Shown here in pieces: positions 44,537 through 53,055 of a DNA stretch of 64,000 bases. Each line of letters begins with the position of its first letter. Within the stretch, counting starts at the first letter, position 1. The position numbers were made by a program, and so were the translations under genes. This DNA comes from Algoriphagus aestuariicola (lineage in GTDB: Bacteria; Bacteroidota; Bacteroidia; Cytophagales; Cyclobacteriaceae): NCBI RefSeq assembly GCF_017254835.1, contig NZ_JAFKCW010000002.1:666592-730591 (forward strand). The letters are read 5' to 3'. Below the pieces are notes generated by a model, which ran no database searches, was not told the origin of the DNA, and saw nothing but the letters and a program-made list of their open reading frames with translations.

Positions 44537-45022
44537 CTAGCCCTCATTTACGGTCTGTTCCCATTTCCCGTGCCCCTCATTCCAAATCTGTATCATTTGC
44601 TCTGAAAACAGACGAATCCTTTCTGCATCCTCCATGAGCTTTTTGTACTTTCCTGCTTTTTGATTGAAAAGAAATCGCTCCACCACCAGGCGTTGACCCG
44701 TGGTTTTAGAATTTACCCATAAGCGCTGTGCATTGGTGGCTCCCAGAAATGCAACCACTATAGTAGCGGCAGCGCTGACTACCGGTAGTAGCCAGAGAGG
44801 AAATTGATCTTTCAGAATCAATTCCAAGGATGCGATCACCGAGGTGGCTCCTACCAAAACAATGCTAGTGTATTTATAGATATGAAACCAGCGCTTGGCT
44901 TTGTCGGCCTTTCGGTCGAAATGCTCAATGAGGTTCTCCAGTTGTCGGTTTGCGATAACAATCCTTTGTTCGTTGGAAAGGGAGGGGTTCAGCATTTTTG
45001 TGAGATACTCGACAGGTTCCAT
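44537..45022 (-). CDS. SLATT/DUF4231-type two-helix membrane protein
   Basis: 161 residues. A soluble N-terminus with NRQLENLIEHFDRKADKAKRW is followed by two membrane helices (about 52-74 and 80-97) and a helical C-terminus (GQRLVVERFLFNQKAGKYKKL). This is the SLATT layout of DUF4231; members are predicted pore-forming effectors in some defence systems such as CBASS (established for a few families, not for this one). No nucleotide-cyclase gene lies next to it. A Vsr endonuclease gene sits 160 bp upstream on the same strand. Confidence 0.82.
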   Translation of the reverse strand: MEPVEYLTKMLNPSLSNEQRIVIANRQLENLIEHFDRKADKAKRWFHIYKYTSIVLVGATSVIASLELILKDQFPLWLLPVVSAAATIVVAFLGATNAQRLWVNSKTTGQRLVVERFLFNQKAGKYKKLMEDAERIRLFSEQMIQIWNEGHGKWEQTVNEG

Positions 45023-45180
45023 GATTTGTCCGGCGATGGTTCTAGTATCAATTTAATCCGATTTGCTGTTGAATAAAAGTCTACAAACCTCATTCAGGGG
45101 CTTGACGAAGGTTCGACAAGCTCACCAGTACGGTTTGATGAGCTGGCTGGCGATATTGGCACAGGTGGCCAAAAATGGGA

Positions 45181-45657
45181 TTAGATGCCTGCAACCCTAA
45201 AACAATTGAGCACACTTTTCAAGCAAGCACCCAATTCTTCCTTCACCTCAAAATCCCAAAACCTCAATATCGTCCAACCTCGGTAGCGGTAGTAGGCGTT
45301 GACTTCCTGATCCCGCTGAATATTGCGCTCTATCTTGGCAATCCAAAATTCCCGATTTGCCTTGATGGCATTTTTGCGGCTTTCCCAGTCGTGTCCATGC
45401 CAAAAGGAACCATCCACAAAGACGACAAGCTTATACTTTTTCAGACTGATGTCGGGCTTGCCAAAGAGGGACTTCTTTGAAGTCTTGTACCTAATTCCCG
45501 CTTGCCACAGGGCCTTTTTCAAAAGTTTTTCCGGTCGCGTCCCCTTGGATCGGATGCGGGACATGGTCCGCGAGCGTTGGGCCGTGGTATAGAAGCCATT
45601 TGCCTCGCTAAACTGCGGGACGGCAACCTTTGGACGGATATAAGGCTTGGGCTTCAT
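45181..45657 (-). CDS. vsr: Very-short-patch (Vsr) mismatch endonuclease
   Basis: 158 residues. The Vsr motifs are SRTMSRIRSKGTRPE near the N-terminus, LFGKPDIS, VFVDGSFWHGHDW and FWIAKIERNIQRDQEVNAYYR. The catalytic Asp of GKPDI and the D-G-x-F-W-H-G-H block are intact. Vsr nicks DNA at T:G mismatches from deaminated 5-methylcytosine and normally sits beside a cytosine methyltransferase; none is in this window, so it appears orphan. It lies next to a SLATT protein on the same strand, which may form a defence pair (inference). Confidence 0.92.
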   Translation of the reverse strand: MKPKPYIRPKVAVPQFSEANGFYTTAQRSRTMSRIRSKGTRPEKLLKKALWQAGIRYKTSKKSLFGKPDISLKKYKLVVFVDGSFWHGHDWESRKNAIKANREFWIAKIERNIQRDQEVNAYYRYRGWTILRFWDFEVKEELGACLKSVLNCFRVAGI

Positions 45658-45806
45658 GGCTATAAGATAGGATTTTTTGCCGGAGCATGGTTTCGTCTAA
45701 CCTACACTTGTGCCGTTCCCCTCCGGCTTCGTCGCAAGCTATCCGCATTTCGTCTATAGGTAAACTGCATCTAGCGCAGATTGTCTTTTCTAAAATTGGG
45801 GGGTGT

Positions 45807-45814
45807 TAATTTTG
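45807..45814 (+). promoter_or_regulatory. Candidate -7 element of the phosphorelay operon
   Basis: TAATTTTG matches TAnnTTTG. The -33 side is a weak TTTT 17 bp upstream. The start at 45874 lies 59 bp downstream. Confidence 0.5.
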
Positions 45815-45873
45815 GGTACATAAAGGGAAAAAAGTTGTTCAATCACCAGAAATAACCCCCCGATTCTAAGCAC

Positions 45874-46317
45874 ATGAAACCAGCAAGCCGTCCTCCTTCC
45901 CATCCACATACCGAGATTAATGTTCGGGAAGAACTCATCGACACCTATGAGCTTTTCGCTGGCATTTTTAAAGAATCGGGGGTACTCTTTTCCTACATCC
46001 CAAAGCTTGATACCACGTTGCCCCTGATCTACGGCAAGCGTCCTTTGGTCCAAAGGCTTTTTTCCGAGTTTATTTCAGCCTGTCTGTACTCAAAGGCCAG
46101 CCTCGTTGGACGCCAGTCAGTACAGATCTCCCATACCAAGTCTAGGACACACTGGATATTTACGCTGCAGATCCACAGTTCTACAGTTGACATCCTTCCG
46201 GTTCACAGCCTTTCCTTTTATAAAGGATCCGTTCAGTCCGTCTTTGGCAACGCTTCTTATCAGTCTACCTATGTGCCTAATCCCAGCAACCATGCAGCCT
46301 ACGTTCAGCTATCTTGA
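45874..46317 (+). CDS. Degenerate histidine-kinase ATPase domain protein
   Basis: 147 residues. The sequence aligns by eye with the HATPase_c part of bacteriophytochrome-type kinases: IFKESGVLFSYIP ... LIYGKRPLVQRLFSEFISACLYSK ... QISHTKSRTHWIFTLQIHSS. The N-box Asn that would bind Mg-ATP reads Ala (ISACL), the G1 box D-x-G is missing, and there is no His-containing dimerisation domain. It is thus likely inactive as a kinase, and may serve as a docking or scaffold piece. It overlaps the Hpt-like gene by 26 bp. Confidence 0.6.
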   Translation: MKPASRPPSHPHTEINVREELIDTYELFAGIFKESGVLFSYIPKLDTTLPLIYGKRPLVQRLFSEFISACLYSKASLVGRQSVQISHTKSRTHWIFTLQIHSSTVDILPVHSLSFYKGSVQSVFGNASYQSTYVPNPSNHAAYVQLS

Positions 46318-46612
46318 CCAGCTATCCGGAGGAAACCCGGAGTTTAAGAAGAGGATCATCAAAATCATCCTGAACGAGCTTCCGAAGGATTTTGATCTGT
46401 ATCATTATGCGACAGAGCTCAAGAACTATCATTGGGCGGCAGAGATCGTACACCGCATCAATCAAAAAATCGCTTTTCTGCAAATGGCTGAATCCCTGAA
46501 ACTTGCAGACAAGCACGAAAACCTGCTGAGGGAAGGCAAAACCACTTATCTGAATGAGTTCAATGAAATTGTTAATAAAATCCTTAAATTCCTCGAAAAT
46601 AGCCAAGAGTAG
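46292..46612 (+). CDS. Stand-alone Hpt-like phosphotransfer protein
   Basis: 106 residues from the ATG at 46292, which overlaps the upstream gene; the longer frame from 46106 reads through it in another frame. Four helices are visible. The second has YHWAAEIVHRINQKIAFLQM, where the His of VHRI lies where Hpt domains keep their phosphorylated His (typically H-x-L-K-G), though K-G is replaced by N-Q. It probably relays phosphate to the LytTR regulator whose gene follows three bases later. Confidence 0.7.
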   Translation: MQPTFSYLDQLSGGNPEFKKRIIKIILNELPKDFDLYHYATELKNYHWAAEIVHRINQKIAFLQMAESLKLADKHENLLREGKTTYLNEFNEIVNKILKFLENSQE

Positions 46613-46615
46613 TAC

Positions 46616-47329
46616 ATGGATTGTATTGTTTTGGACGATGAAAGCGTCTCGAGGGAGATTGTGAGATTTTTGTGTGAAAAGGAGTCCGACATCAAACTGT
46701 TGGAGAGTTTTTCTTCCCCAATTGAAGCCTTTAAGTTTTTAAACCAGAGAAGTGTAGACCTCATCTTCTTGGATATCCACATGCCTGGATTTTCGGGCTT
46801 TGAGTTTATCCAAACTCTGAAATCCCCTCCCCTGATAATCATCACCAGCTCCGATATCGAGCAGGCAGCGGAGGTTTTTGATTACGAAAGCATCATTGAT
46901 TTTCTGAGAAAACCCATACAGCCTGAAAAGTTTAAAAAGGCGGTAAGCAAGGCTCGGAAGATCATGGAAGTCGACAGGAAGCCTAAAGACAAAAGAGCCC
47001 CAGAGTCGGATACCTCCCCACAGCACCTTTACATCAACATCGACAAAAAGCTGATCAAGCTAGAAGCGCGGAAGATATCTTATATAGAAGCCAAGGGTGA
47101 CTACATCAGCATTAAAGGCGAAGGAATTGACCACAAGGTACACACTACCCTTTCCAACATTTTCCAGAAGCTCCCGAAAGATGTGTTTTTCCAGGTGCAT
47201 CGGTCCTTTCTCATCAACCTTAACCAGATCATTGATATCCAGGACAACACGATACTCATAGACAAGTCGGTGATCCCCATTAGCAGGGCCAAGCGCCAAG
47301 CACTGATGGAAAAGCTGAATCTAATCTAG
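46616..47329 (+). CDS. LytTR-family response regulator
   Basis: 237 residues. The receiver has VLDDE, the phospho-acceptor LIFLDIHMPGFSG, an ITSS switch residue and the Lys of FLRKPIQ. A linker rich in Lys/Pro leads to the LytTR domain (about 135-235: YIEAKGDYISIKGEG, FFQVHRSFLINLNQI). It is the last gene of the operon with the degenerate ATPase and Hpt-like proteins. Its stop lies 11 bp from the stop of the convergent hybrid kinase. Confidence 0.94.
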   Translation: MDCIVLDDESVSREIVRFLCEKESDIKLLESFSSPIEAFKFLNQRSVDLIFLDIHMPGFSGFEFIQTLKSPPLIIITSSDIEQAAEVFDYESIIDFLRKPIQPEKFKKAVSKARKIMEVDRKPKDKRAPESDTSPQHLYINIDKKLIKLEARKISYIEAKGDYISIKGEGIDHKVHTTLSNIFQKLPKDVFFQVHRSFLINLNQIIDIQDNTILIDKSVIPISRAKRQALMEKLNLI

Positions 47330-47340
47330 GATATCTCCCG

Positions 47341-50300
47341 CTACTCTCCTTGGATAAGTTGGGAAACGATCTCAATTTCCCTGAGGATCTTGGCTATCAG
47401 ATCCGGCATCAAGGGTTCTTCCCACTTTTCAGCAAGCTCCAGTTCTTTGGCCAAGGTGGCCAAGACATCAAATCCCGAGCTCACGGAAGTTCCATATAGC
47501 TTATGGCCAGCTTCGTTGGACTCGTTCAAGTTTTTCATCTTCAGCTGCCTTTCCAGATCCTCGTAGGAGCCTTTTAGTTCATCCTTGACGATAATGAGGA
47601 TTTTCTTCAGAAAATCCACGTTTCCGTCCGCATAGGCAGCCAGCTTTTCTGGATCAAAGTGCTTGGATTTCTCCTTGGGAAAGACCCCTTCTTCCAAAGA
47701 AACACTACTAGTCGTGAGCCATCTGTCCAAAACAAGGCTCAGGGTTTGTTCTACCACGGGCTTCACCACAAAATCATCCATCCCAGCCTCCAGGCATTTT
47801 TCCTTTTCCCCTTTGACATTGCCGGCAGTCAGCGCTACGATCGGCACCTCCGCACAGCCGGGGATCAGACGAATATGTTTGGTAGCTTCGTAGCCATTCA
47901 TGACCGGCATTTGAATATCCATCAAAATCAAGTCTGGCGCTTCACTCTGGCAAAAGTCCACCGCTTGTCGGCCATTTTCGACTTTGGACAAGACTACGTT
48001 GGGCAGGCACTTATTCAGGATAGTCTCCGCCAAAAGCATGTTGATGGGATTGTCTTCGGCGATGAGAATCTTGGCCAGTCTCGTGTTGGGTGTGGGAATC
48101 TCCACTGTAGTTTCGACCGCCTCCTGCTTCTCGGAGAGGTGCGACAAGGCATGGTAAAGCTCCTGTATCTTCAGTGGCTTGATCAGGCGAAACTTGATGC
48201 CAAACTCCCGACAGGCTTGTATGATCCGTTGATCATCCGAGGAGCTGTGCAGCAACAGAATGGGCATGTCCTCAAGATGCCCATCGAAGGTTTCCCGGAT
48301 CTTGCGGATGGTCTCTATCCCATCCATGAAAGGCATGTGGTAATCCATCAAGACTACGTCAAATCGTTTTCCATTCGCCAAAAGCTGAAGGGCCTCGAAT
48401 CCGTTGGTGGCCTCGGTCGTTTTGATGTTTTTGAGACGAAGCATCTGGCTGACTATCGTTCGGTTATTTTCGTTGTCGTCCACCACTAATACACGCTGTA
48501 TAGTCTCCAGTCCAACCCACTCGATGGGCTCCCCTTTTTCCGAAGGGAAAGTCACGTCAAAGTAAAATGTACTTCCCTTACCCAGTTTGGAACGGAGCTG
48601 TAGCCCGCTGTCCATCAATCCGAGAAGTTTGTTTGAGATGGTCAAACCCAATCCTGTGCCTCCATACTTCTTGGTGGTGGAACTGTCCTCCTGGGAAAAG
48701 GCCTCGAATATCTTCGCCTGCTTGTCGGGATGGATCCCGATACCGGTGTCCCGAACCTCAAAACGAATCGTTGTCCGGCTTTCCTCACCCTCCAGTGGGC
48801 TTATCTTCAATTCTATTTCCCCCTTTTCGGTAAACTTGGAAGCATTCCCAAGTAAGTTGACCAACACCTGCTTGAGTCTCACAGAGTCAGCGTAGATAAA
48901 TCTGGGCAGCTCCGTCGCCACGTTGAGGAGCAGTTCGAGCCCCTTTTTCTGGATCTGGTAAGTGATGATATCCGTCGCCTGGGAGGCAAGTTCGTAGAGG
49001 TCGGTCTTTTCGAGGTCAAGCTCCAGCTTCCCTGCCTCGATTTTTGAAAAGTCCAGGATGTCGTTGATGATGCTGAGGAGAGCATTTGCTGACTGGTTGA
49101 CGATGGTCAGGTATTGGTTTTGCGTATCGGTAAGCTTGGTCTTGAGCACCAAGTCGGTAAATCCTATTACCCCGTTCAGTGGAGTTCTTATCTCATGGCT
49201 CATGTTGGCCAAAAACTCGGACTTGGCGCGGCTCGCTTCCTCCGCTTGGTTTTTTGCAATCTGTAGCTCTTCCCTGCGTTTGACCATGCCAGTGACATTT
49301 TGGGAGAGGACCATCATGCCGCCGATTTCCCCATCGTAGAGAAACCAAGGGCGCATCTCCCACGAGAGATACTGGGGATCCTCGACTCCCGCAATCATGA
49401 CTTTCTCTTCTTGCTTGCCGATCACTTCGCCTCTCATTACTTGCTCATGCCAGACGTAGGATTCATCGGTAATGATGTCGGCAAACAACTTGTAGTGTGA
49501 ATGGCCTATCACCTCCGACTCCGCGAGCTTGAATTCTTGAGTCCAGCGGTTGCTGACCGCCAAGTAGACCAGATCCCGGTCGAGCATAGCTACCGCCGCG
49601 GGGGTATGCTTTACAAAAGCGGTCAGCCTGCTTCTCTCGTTATTCAATTCGATTTCAGTTTCCCGCTTGTCCGTGATATCTATCGCTATGCCCAAATAGC
49701 CGATGGTAGACTGGTCCAGATCCCTAATTGGGGTCACAACCAGCTCAACCAATCGTCTCTGTCCGTCCTTGCAGACATAGGTCCAATTTTTCTTTTCTGA
49801 ACCGTATTTCTCAGCCCGAGCAAAGAATACGTCATTTCCGGTGACCGGATAGCCAAACTCCTCCGAAACCTTTTGGGAATGGATGGCTATCTCCTCAGGG
49901 AGATGGATGATCGTTGGACTCTGCTTCCCGACCATTTCCGCTGCCGAGTAACCGAGCATCTTTTCCGCTCCTTTGTTGAATACTGTGATCACTCCCCACT
50001 CGTCCATAGCGATGATGGAAACTTCCGAAGATGCATTAAAGACATCAACGAGCAGCTTTTTGGCACGGGCGGCCTCGAGTTCGGCTTCCTTTGCCAGGTC
50101 TATGTCCTGAAAAGTGCCGACGAGGCGGACAGTTTTTCCATTCTCCCTGACGGGATTTCCGATTGCCCTCACCCAGAGGGTATTGCCTTTAGCGGTAACA
50201 ATCTGTAGGTCCAGATTCCACGGTGTCCCCTCCTCAATCGCCTCTTTCACCGCCTGGCTGATTTTTTCCCTGCTTTCCCCTTCTTTGTAAAAATTGATGC

Positions 50301-51600
50301 CCTCGTCAAGATTGGGCACAAAATCCTCGGGAACCTCATGGATCAGCTTGGTGACGGGGGTCCAGGACACCCTGTAGGTCTTGAGGTCCACTTCCCAGCC
50401 ACCTACCCTCGCTACCTTTCCGGTTTCTTCCAGAAGCGCTTTGGTAAGCCTCAGGTCCTTTTCGAGGCGGGCCCTGATCGTGATGTCGATGGCATTGCCG
50501 ATGATGTAGGGTTCGCTTCCGTCTGCGGGAGTTTTAAGAATATTGTTAAATAGCCAGGTGCGGATCGTGCCATCCCTGTGACGGACCAACATATTGCCCT
50601 CGGCCTTCCCTTGGGATTGGATTTGATCGAGATAATAGCGGATGCCGACGTGATGTTCTTGGGGTACCAGGTCAAAGAGGGTCATTTCCAGAATCTCTTC
50701 CTTGGAATATCCCACCATGGCCGCACCCGAAGCATTCACCGTCAAAAACCGCCCATTCAGATCGTGTGTGCACATGAGCCCCTGAGAGTTTTCGAAAAAC
50801 TCCCTCATTCTTTGCTTGCTTTCTTTCAGCTTGTCTTCCAATATCCTCTCCTCAGTCACATCCCTGCCAATCGCATAGATCCTGTTCGAATCGAGATCGG
50901 AAGTTGGTTTCCACTGGATGACGCGGTGGCCCCCACTTGCCGTGAGGAATCGGTGGACCACTTGCTGCCCCTTCTCTCCCTGTAGGAGTTGCCCAAACAC
51001 CTTTTTGGTGAGTTCCAGATCATCAGGAAAAATAAAAGCCTCAAAGTTTTTGCCTCCAATCTGTTCCCAGCTCCACCCCAAAACGGTGGAGAACGAAGGG
51101 TTGATCTTTTCAAATCTGCCATCAAAATCTACGATGCAGACCAAGTCATTGGAGTGGTTGAAGATCTTCTCAAAGCTTCGGATTTCTTTTATCGCCGATT
51201 TCTGGCAGAAGGAATCGTAGAGGTTTTCTCCCAACAGTTCCAAGGCCTTTTTCTGGGTCTCGTTTAGCGCCGAGCCTTTTTCACCGAAAAGCGCAAGTCC
51301 TCCCCATGCAGTTCCATCCCTATCCCTCAACCACAGGCAGCCAGCAAAGGAGAAGCCTTCTGGCAGCAGTATTGAATCACTAACCGCGGCAAAATTGGCC
51401 ACTGAGCTGTCCAGAGAGGCGAGAAACGGGATAAAATCCTCAGGTCGTCCGATCCCCAGACTGGATTGCATGGAGGGTTGGTTTTCACCGTAAAAAAACA
51501 TCAGCACCGCGGGACATCCACTGATGGCTCTTGCCAGTTGGCAGGCCCGATCAAGTTCTTGCGTGGATAAAAGGTCCAAGGATTGTTCTTGGGAAAACAT
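47341..51600 (-). CDS. Hybrid histidine kinase with GAF, five PAS, two receiver and one Hpt domain
   Basis: 1,419 residues from the ATG at 51600; the frame extends further to 51702 without support. In order: a GAF-like N-terminus; five PAS domains (each with an NxxF/GY-type core such as IFNHSNDLVCIVDFDGRFEKINP and FENSQGLMCTHDLNGRF); the HisKA dimerisation helix (FLANMSHEIRTPLNGVIGF); the ATPase (LLGNASKFTEKG, RDTGIGIHPDKQ, GGTGLGLTISNKLLG); receiver 1 (VLMDYHMPFMDG); receiver 2 (LILMDIQMPVMNG); and a C-terminal Hpt with the acceptor His in NEAGHKLYGTS. No membrane segment is clear, so it is probably cytosolic and senses small ligands, redox or light. It is convergent with the LytTR/Hpt operon and may feed it. 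Confidence 0.95.
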   Translation of the reverse strand: MFSQEQSLDLLSTQELDRACQLARAISGCPAVLMFFYGENQPSMQSSLGIGRPEDFIPFLASLDSSVANFAAVSDSILLPEGFSFAGCLWLRDRDGTAWGGLALFGEKGSALNETQKKALELLGENLYDSFCQKSAIKEIRSFEKIFNHSNDLVCIVDFDGRFEKINPSFSTVLGWSWEQIGGKNFEAFIFPDDLELTKKVFGQLLQGEKGQQVVHRFLTASGGHRVIQWKPTSDLDSNRIYAIGRDVTEERILEDKLKESKQRMREFFENSQGLMCTHDLNGRFLTVNASGAAMVGYSKEEILEMTLFDLVPQEHHVGIRYYLDQIQSQGKAEGNMLVRHRDGTIRTWLFNNILKTPADGSEPYIIGNAIDITIRARLEKDLRLTKALLEETGKVARVGGWEVDLKTYRVSWTPVTKLIHEVPEDFVPNLDEGINFYKEGESREKISQAVKEAIEEGTPWNLDLQIVTAKGNTLWVRAIGNPVRENGKTVRLVGTFQDIDLAKEAELEAARAKKLLVDVFNASSEVSIIAMDEWGVITVFNKGAEKMLGYSAAEMVGKQSPTIIHLPEEIAIHSQKVSEEFGYPVTGNDVFFARAEKYGSEKKNWTYVCKDGQRRLVELVVTPIRDLDQSTIGYLGIAIDITDKRETEIELNNERSRLTAFVKHTPAAVAMLDRDLVYLAVSNRWTQEFKLAESEVIGHSHYKLFADIITDESYVWHEQVMRGEVIGKQEEKVMIAGVEDPQYLSWEMRPWFLYDGEIGGMMVLSQNVTGMVKRREELQIAKNQAEEASRAKSEFLANMSHEIRTPLNGVIGFTDLVLKTKLTDTQNQYLTIVNQSANALLSIINDILDFSKIEAGKLELDLEKTDLYELASQATDIITYQIQKKGLELLLNVATELPRFIYADSVRLKQVLVNLLGNASKFTEKGEIELKISPLEGEESRTTIRFEVRDTGIGIHPDKQAKIFEAFSQEDSSTTKKYGGTGLGLTISNKLLGLMDSGLQLRSKLGKGSTFYFDVTFPSEKGEPIEWVGLETIQRVLVVDDNENNRTIVSQMLRLKNIKTTEATNGFEALQLLANGKRFDVVLMDYHMPFMDGIETIRKIRETFDGHLEDMPILLLHSSSDDQRIIQACREFGIKFRLIKPLKIQELYHALSHLSEKQEAVETTVEIPTPNTRLAKILIAEDNPINMLLAETILNKCLPNVVLSKVENGRQAVDFCQSEAPDLILMDIQMPVMNGYEATKHIRLIPGCAEVPIVALTAGNVKGEKEKCLEAGMDDFVVKPVVEQTLSLVLDRWLTTSSVSLEEGVFPKEKSKHFDPEKLAAYADGNVDFLKKILIIVKDELKGSYEDLERQLKMKNLNESNEAGHKLYGTSVSSGFDVLATLAKELELAEKWEEPLMPDLIAKILREIEIVSQLIQGE

Positions 51601-52078
51601 AGAATCCCCGGAAAATTGACCAGAACAAAAATTCATTTTAAGGCAGAAGGAACAAAAAGAAACATAGTTGAAGACTAATATATAAAACAGGATTGGATTC
51701 AACCGACTCGCCGAAGTTCAAGGCAAACGCAAAAAAATCCATTGGTGGTAAAAAGCAGATTATTGCGACCAAACAGCAGAAGATCCGGTTTTAAAAAATA
51801 CTGGCGATGAAAAAAAAATTTCGGCTTAGTTAGCGACTCTACTCGTTAAAACCCTCTACTTAAGCCTCCAATAAATTGCAAATGCCGGCTGTTTATGGTA
51901 ATTTATTGAGATATTTTTGACGATTCCCATATCCAGTACCCCTAAGAATCCAATATTTTTTCCCTTGTCACTTATGAATTGGATTTTGGGGTTGAGAGTT
52001 AGCGTGATTTTGCTTTTGAAAACAAACAGGGAAGCCGAAAACTGTATAGAGTAGGCATAAGCACTAATTTCCACTTTC
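51601..52078. other. Divergent intergenic region
   Basis: It holds the promoters for the hybrid kinase (minus) and the NTF2-like gene (plus). AT-rich; no TAnnTTTG with good spacing was found on either strand. Confidence 0.4.
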
Positions 52079-52528
52079 ATGAAAAAGGCAAAGCAATTTG
52101 GTCTGTTGATGATGCTGGTTTGCACTTGGCTCACCACCCCCCTCCTCGCCCAAAATTTGGACAAAGAGATGATCGCGCTCACAAAGCGTTACGAGAAGGC
52201 CTACAACAAAAAGGATGTAAAAACGCTGGTGTCCATGTACACCTCCGATGCGGTCAGGTCTTACAGCGACGGTCGCATGAACGAGGGTTCTGCAGAAATT
52301 CAAGAAGCAATGACCCAGGAATTCTCCGCCAATACCGTCGAGCTCAGTTTACAGCACGGATCTGCGGAAATGAATGCTGATGGCACAGCCACGGCAAAAG
52401 GAACCTACAGCATCAACGGAACTGCGGGGACCGGAGAGGCGATCGTAGGCTCGGGAAGCTACACCAACACCTTGAAGAAAGTGGGCAGCGAGTGGCTACT
52501 GGCAAAGTCCGTGATCGTGGCAAACTAG
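52079..52528 (+). CDS. Secreted NTF2-like (SnoaL/DUF4440-type) protein
   Basis: 149 residues with a signal peptide (FGLLMMLVCTWLTTPLLAQ). The cone-shaped fold is shown by the helix ALTKRYEKAYNKKDVKTLVSMYTSDAVRSYSDG and the later beta strands (GTATAKGTYSINGTAGTGEAIVGSGSYTNTLKKVGSEWLL). Such domains bind small hydrophobic ligands or act as enzymes; no catalytic site can be named. It ends in its own bidirectional-looking terminator. Confidence 0.82.
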   Translation: MKKAKQFGLLMMLVCTWLTTPLLAQNLDKEMIALTKRYEKAYNKKDVKTLVSMYTSDAVRSYSDGRMNEGSAEIQEAMTQEFSANTVELSLQHGSAEMNADGTATAKGTYSINGTAGTGEAIVGSGSYTNTLKKVGSEWLLAKSVIVAN

Positions 52529-52556
52529 TGAGGCAACAGAAAAACACCAGCCCGTC

Positions 52557-52592
52557 AAAAAGCATCTCAACTGCCAGTTTGAGATGCTTTTT
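52557..52592 (+). terminator. Terminator of the NTF2-like gene
   Basis: AAAAAGCATCTCAA and TTGAGATGCTTTTT are inverted copies around a short loop CTGCCAGT. The A and T tracts mean it could act in both directions. Confidence 0.85.
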
Positions 52593-52632
52593 CATTTGAA
52601 GCTCAAGGAATGTCTCTTTCATTAATTCGATT

Positions 52633-52756
52633 GCACAGGACGCCAATTGTGCTTGGCTATCCTGTTTTCACGACCTGACCCCAAGCCAAAACCTCCTGAT
52701 TACGAAAAGAATGGGATAGTTTACTCTTCTATTCTGCCCAAACTTTTTGACCCTCC
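52633..52756 (+). pseudogene. Relic related to the 5' end of the GH106-like gene at 57198
   Basis: This 124-bp stretch aligns with 57136-57258, the upstream region and signal-peptide part of the GH106-like gene. Matching blocks include AATTG-GCTTGGC, CTGAC, ACGAAAAGA and CTTTTTGA with CTCC at the end. The reading frame is broken by substitutions (the ATG reads CTG and an in-frame TAG follows). After 52756 the similarity ends. It looks like a truncated duplicate, but could also be a shared regulatory segment. Confidence 0.55.
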
Positions 52757-53055
52757 CCTTTTATTGTCCTTTTCTCAAAAAAAAGAACGAATTCGATCGG
52801 ATATCGGGACAAGATGCGGCAAAGTTCTTAGCACGCATGCCAGACGCCGGTCCGCTGCTGCCGCTTCCCTCCTCGCCCATCACAACCAGCGTTGCGTTCA
52901 TCGGTTTGCTTCGACGTGTTTAGAGTAGGCGTGCTCAGACTGCTTTTGAAGGTAATCTGAAAGTAAACCGAACAAGATCCCGGCAAATCCGATCAACTAG
53001 TATAAGGCAACGGGGATCGGCATTGGCGCCGGAGCCTCAGAACCCAACGCTCCCA
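52757..53055. other. Intergenic region upstream of the AraC gene
   Basis: It contains a TCCTTTTCTCAAAAAAAAGAACG stretch (degenerate match to one near 25209) and ATCGGGACAAG at 52803. No gene is seen. Confidence 0.4.

Noticed and set aside
46106-46291. 5' extension of the Hpt-like gene
   Set aside because: It overlaps the upstream ATPase-like gene in another frame; the internal ATG at 46292 gives a normal operon overlap and an Hpt-sized protein.
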